A stretch of 64,000 nucleotides of DNA from Diabrotica undecimpunctata (lineage: Eukaryota; Arthropoda; Insecta; Coleoptera; Chrysomelidae), in the NCBI RefSeq assembly GCF_040954645.1, contig NC_092810.1:68446660-68510659 (forward strand). The letters run 5' to 3'. The notes beneath the pieces are model-generated. The model was not told where the DNA came from, did not search any database, and worked only from the letters and a program-made list of their open reading frames with translations. This document shows positions 52,001 through 58,000 of the stretch, piece after piece. Each line of letters opens with the position of its first letter. Position 1 is the first letter of the stretch. The translations under genes were made by a program, and so were the position numbers.

Positions 52001-55000
52001 GTTCGTTCAACCAAAATGCTTAATGTTACTTTTTTGTATGTAACAGATTGTATTTTAACACAAATAAAAAAAATGTATTGTTAAAATTCAGTTAATATAC
52101 TTAAACAAAGTGATATATTTTATTACTTGTTTATTATAGAATGTTGATTATTATTGTTATTAATCTTATTAGATTATTTATCAAATTATTTGTCAAGCTA
52201 TGAATTTTATACTGTCAATTTTAACGATAATATTTTATACCCAAACAAATTATGCCGCTACCCACATTATTGGTTTATTAAAATTACTGAAAAATTAGAG
52301 ACAAAAAAATTTCAAATTATTTTGAAATTCTTCGTCACTGGTTTAGCCATCCACAATTTTAAACCGAGTCTAATTAAATTGTGGTAGATACTGTAGAGAT
52401 CTATAAACAGTCTTTAGGTATAAGAGTTGTTCACTCTTATACAGTATCAATCACAAACGAGAAAATTTCCATAGAAAGAAAATAACACAAATATTTAAAA
52501 TATAATAGAAAAGTTAAATACTATTTAAACCTACCGCAAAAATAGTGCAATTGCTGTGCAGTTTTTCAACATAGTTTGAAAAACCATCTTTGGAAATTTT
52601 GACTAGGAACCGTTCTGTAATATACTTTTGTTTAGAAGCATCGTACAATGAAAAATATATTTCTGTATCTTCACCAATGTGGTGACCAAAGTCTCTCATG
52701 CAAAAGTACAAATGGTGCGTCAGAGTTTTCTTCTGTTCTTTCCTTTTGATTGTCCCTCGGGCCTGAAAATCCAAATAAACTTTATAAATATAAAACCAGT
52801 AATAAGTAAATAAATAAATACTAAATAGAAACTTTTCACATGCGTGTAAATAAACTATTTTTTGAGTTTAAAAGGTAAGAAAGGATCGCGGCACACTTTT
52901 ATTATGTAAAAGTGGTTTTAGTTAAATTGGCTGAATCTTTGCAGAGATGTGGCTTTGGTCATGCTAATCAAAAGTTTTAATTGCGCCAAGACTCAGAAAT
53001 CAATTGCTTCTGAGTTAAGAGGTTCAAAGTGTCGGTTTTTAGTCCTTTGAATAATACATATTTGTAAAATATACAGAGTTTTCGTAAATACATGTAACTA
53101 AGATGTAATTAAAAATTTTTAATAAAATCCTTTATAAAAAGGTATATAAAAACCCAGTCGGGCTATGTTAAATAGACAAGACGTTTTCGGAATAAATATT
53201 CCATCATCAGTGTCAGGTTAATACATGAATGTAGCCACTAAATATGGGGGTAAAAACCCTTTAAAAATTACTAATTGAAATTTAGTTTACCATAATTAGG
53301 ATTTACCATAATTAAGATGGTAAAGTTACCGTTGGATTGGTAACATGGCGACATATGACTCTACATTAAGTTGCAAGTCCTGAGACGGTATGTCTACGAG
53401 ACATGTCCTCGTAGACATGTCTAGACATTTAGAAACGTAGATACCAGGACATCCAACTCTGTTTTTGACAGGGAAACATTAATAAATGTCATTTCCATAC
53501 CATATTCGTGTTTATTGTGATTCAGATGCCGTTATTGAATGTGTGCGATGGTACGTTTCCAAATTCATGAAAAATGGACTAAAAACTGATATTTTGAAGC
53601 TCGCTTATTCAGAATCAATTGATTTCTGAGTCTTGGGCACTAAGAACTTTTTATCAGCATAACTAAAACTACCTCTCTGTAAAGTGTTTAGCCAATTTAA
53701 CTGAAACATCATTACATAAGGAATTAAGAAAACACCAGGCATATTTGCACTGCCTCATTTGCTATGAGGCTAAGAGTTGCAACTGGTGTCACGTTTCAGG
53801 GAGGTAATTTTAAACATTTTTTGTAGCTAGCCTATTTGAAATTATATTAGTGGTACTTTCTGTTATTAGTGGTTAATTTGAAGAATATCAGTGACGTATC
53901 ATTTTTTTCTTTAAAAAAATTGAGATATTATCATCAATAACCAACTCTTAAAACTCACTCATTTGCATATCTCAACCAGTTTCTGAGCAATAAATAATCG
54001 TTATCTTTTAAGAAAAATTTTAACACTCCGAATCTCGGAAAAGTAGCATTTGCGGGCATACGTTTAGATAGTAAATTTGCATTATTTTTCATGCAGAATC
54101 ACTCCAGGGAGTTAGTTGCACGTATTTACTAAAACACGGTATATTTTACAAATATGTATTATTCAAAGGACTAAAAGCCAACATTTTGAACCTCTGTAAC
54201 TCAGTAACAATTGATTTATGAGTCTTGGCGGAATTATAACTTTTGATCAGCATGACCAAAGCTACATCTCTGCAAACATTCAGCAAATTTAACTACAACC
54301 ACTTTTACATAAGAAAAGTACAGGAATCCTTTGTTGTGGTAGGAAAAAATCACTGTCTGTTCAAATTGAAGTATACAATTGGTTTTTAAATGTTACTAAT
54401 GTTTCTTCTTAACTCAGCCATTACTGGTTCCAAGCCCGAATAAGAAAGGAAGATAATGAATGGGCTAGAGAGTGAGTCTTAGTGATTGCCTAATAGATGC
54501 TGTTGATGAATTCCAAGTAATGCCCCAGTCTACACAGGCAGATGATACCAGTAAATTTTACACGTGATGGCATGTGTGAAGATGAGTCTCCATCGTGTTT
54601 AATCTGGATAATCTTGGCTAATATATGGCTATACAACCACTACAGAAAAGTCTCCAGTCATCCAAGTCTTGAGGTTGAACAAATGGCTCATAACACCCCT
54701 CTGAAAAAACTTAATTGCTACATAAAAATAAATGCTCACTCTATTATTCATTAAACTAAAGCAAACAGGATAAACAAGAAGCAATTGTAAATGTATGATA
54801 TATGTATATACTAAGGGAAGCGGTCGAGAAAGAAGAAGTAGAAAGATTCTCTGAATAGTCAAAGGAAATGTGTGATAAAATTCAAAGACAAGATGTTGTT
54901 ATAATAAAAGGTGATATTGATGCTAAGCTGGACAAAGAAGGCTTTTGGAAAACACACTTTACGTAATGATACAACTCAAAATGAGCTTCAGACTACAACA

Positions 55001-58000
55001 ATTCACAGTAACAATTAAGTATGTGGTTGTCAGCACTAACTTTCAGGGAAAATCCATCCACAAAATGAATGGGCAATAGATATACTTATTATAAGAGTAT
55101 TGTGGAGTTGTTTCTGGCACAAATCACTATTCCATAGGAGCAAAACTATGAGAGAAAATCATGACAGTGGCAATAAATATACAACATAAAAAATGACGTA
55201 GAAAAATTGGGCAAAACTTAAAAACCACACAAAGAAACAATAACACCAACACGATTTCCAAATATAACAGGGAAGAACAGAATTCAGAGGACGAATGGGG
55301 ACAGCTTAAGTTGATCATAAAAAAACTGATGAGAAAATCAGGAACGAAGAAATGGAGTAGTCTGATGAGAAATATAGAATATCACAGTTCAAATAAATAC
55401 TAATAATGTAAAGATTTATAACCAGAAGAAAATAAAAGTAAATAAAACATGGACAAGAAAGAAGAGAAAGGTTCCGAAAAAAAAGTAGAACACATCCTGA
55501 AACACAAAAGCGGAAAATTCTACAAAAGAAACCATGCAGACAGACATTTAGAACAAGATTAACATTACGTAAAGAAAAAAGGAAAGAAAACTATTATCAT
55601 AGCAACAAAAAATTCTAGAAAGTTTGAAAATACTTTTTTTTTGGAAGTCGTTTGTTGTTATAATCTATCGTACTGCATCCAATTGGCTTATTGTACTTAT
55701 ATTCGTGTAACATTCTGGCTGTCTGGCTCAGGTCTTAAGTGTTAACGACTACTTACGTAGCCCGAACCGACGACTTTATGTGCCCTTCGAAGCATGGTAG
55801 CGGCTCAGATAAATTAGAAATTATAAAATTTCTGGTGTATGTGCCGGGATCGAACCAGGCCCGTCCGGCGTTAAGGCGATTACAGGCCAATTGTTTTGCT
55901 CATAACTTAAAAACTTGTTTATTTAGATATTTAACGACAACTTTTTCAGAAAAAAAGATACACAAAATGAGATATGCTAAATTAAAATCGGTTAATAAAC
56001 AAAAAAGTTATTGTAAAATGAATAACAAAATCGCTGAATTTGAAACTTGTTAATAATTTTTTTATTATTTATTAAAATTTGTTTAAATGTAACTGAACTT
56101 GATGGTCTTACTGTGTTTGAACTGTGTACAAAAGATGGGCCAGATCTGGTAAATAGTTTTTGCGAAATTTGAGTTGTTTTGTAAGATTTTTGATTAATAA
56201 GATAATAGAAGTAATTAGAAGAATATAATTACATATTGAAACATAGGTTTTAATTCTGAAAAACTTTTCATAACAACAATTTGCAATATTGTGAAAAATA
56301 AAGGTAGGTACTTTACTCTTGAGCGAAATTCATATTTTTTGACATACCTCGTACAAAATTAATAAAATGTGATATGTGATGACTGCATTTTAGGTTTTAG
56401 ACCATGCAGATATTTTTATGAAATCGTAAAATTAATAATTAAGGAGTTATCACATTTGTAATAAATGAAAATGATGTTTGGGTATCGGAATTTGAGAAAA
56501 ATTTGTTTTTTCAATTAGAACATCATTGCATCTTAAACATATTTTTTAATTGCAAACAACTTTTCAACTTCAGTCGAGTACGCTGACTCCTTTTGCTCTA
56601 GTCGGAACGCAAAATAGTCTTTGTTTATAACACTCCTGTTCCTCCTAATGTTGTTAATTAACGTAAAAGTGATTAAAAGAGGATATCTTGGCTCATAGAG
56701 GGTCATAGAACCTTTTTTCTGTTTTAAAAAGTTTTCGGAATATTTTCTCATTCAATCTGAACTAAATTCTATTAAATTATTGTAAATGTTAATAAGTTTA
56801 AAAAGTTCTATTTATTGTTAAATCATTTTGTGTACATAAATGTAATTGTTTTAAACTTTTTTCCATAGGTTAATAGTATAGCCCTTAACAAAGAAAATAA
56901 GTTCCGGATTATTCGGATACATTCAGTCAAATCATCTGCAGCAGCTATAGAAATTAGCTCTTTTTTCAAAAAATCTTATAAACAAATTAAATTTCGCAAA
57001 AACTATTTAACCAATCCGGCACATCTTTTGCACACAATTCAAACACAATAAGACCTTCAAGTTCAGTTACATTACACTTCAGGTATATTTCAACAAATGT
57101 AATAAATAAAAAATTTATTATTCTGATCTTCCTTGAACCGAGTAAAATGAAACTAGACATCTGTGTATTAACTGAAGTAAAGAAAAAAGGAAGAGGAAAT
57201 GAAAAGATAAACGAATACCTGCATTTCTATAGTGGCGTAGAAAAGAGCGAACGAGCTAAAAGGGGAGTGTCTATAGCAATACATCAGAAACTGAAAAAAT
57301 GTATTAAATCATGGCAAGAAATAGATGAAAGAATTATCCTCATGGAAATTAAGAAAAATGGCCATGAAATAGTGGTAATTGGAACATATGCACCGACGGA
57401 TGACTCAAGGGTTGACAGCAAGGAAGAGTACTTTAACAAGTTAACAACTGTTCTAGCCACAATTAATAAGAAGAAAGAAATTTGGATCTTAGGTGATCTT
57501 AATGCAAGAACCGGAAAGAGCTCCAACAGTGAAATAATAGGGAGATATGGAGAAGACATTCTGAACGACAATGGTCAAAGATTAATAGATTTTTGCGAGG
57601 CACATTCTTTGAAAATATTAAATGGTTTCTTCCCCCATAAGAATATACACAAATTTACCTGGACGCAGCCTACCAGGAATTTAAAATCAATAATTGACTA
57701 TTTCATTCAGCGTAAAGATTCTAAACTAAAAACGAAGGACGTGAAGGTGTTTAGAGGGCCAGAATGTGGAAGTGACCACCATATGATTATTGCAAAAGTA
57801 ATGGTGACATTTAAGAGAGAACAATCAAGTCACAAAAATGATGAAGTAACAGACATAGGAACAACCATAGAAAACATAAAATATAACCTGGAAAGCTTTA
57901 AACAAGATTCGACAAAGTTCTTATATAAAATTAGAATAGCTCAGAAAATAAAAAATATAGAAACAAAGGACTTAGACCCTGAAAGTCTGTATGAGGTAAT

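Larger units (their letters stand above)
52893..54325. repeat. Three copies of a repeat of about 180 bp, one inverted
   Basis: 54140-54325 and 53565-53725 share, in the same direction, AAAGGACTAAAAG-like starts, CAATTGATTT-TGAGTCTTGG, ATCAGCAT and TTTACATAAG-like ends. 52893-53085 is the same sequence inverted. A hammerhead-like motif and a perfect hairpin lie between the first two. Confidence 0.75.
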
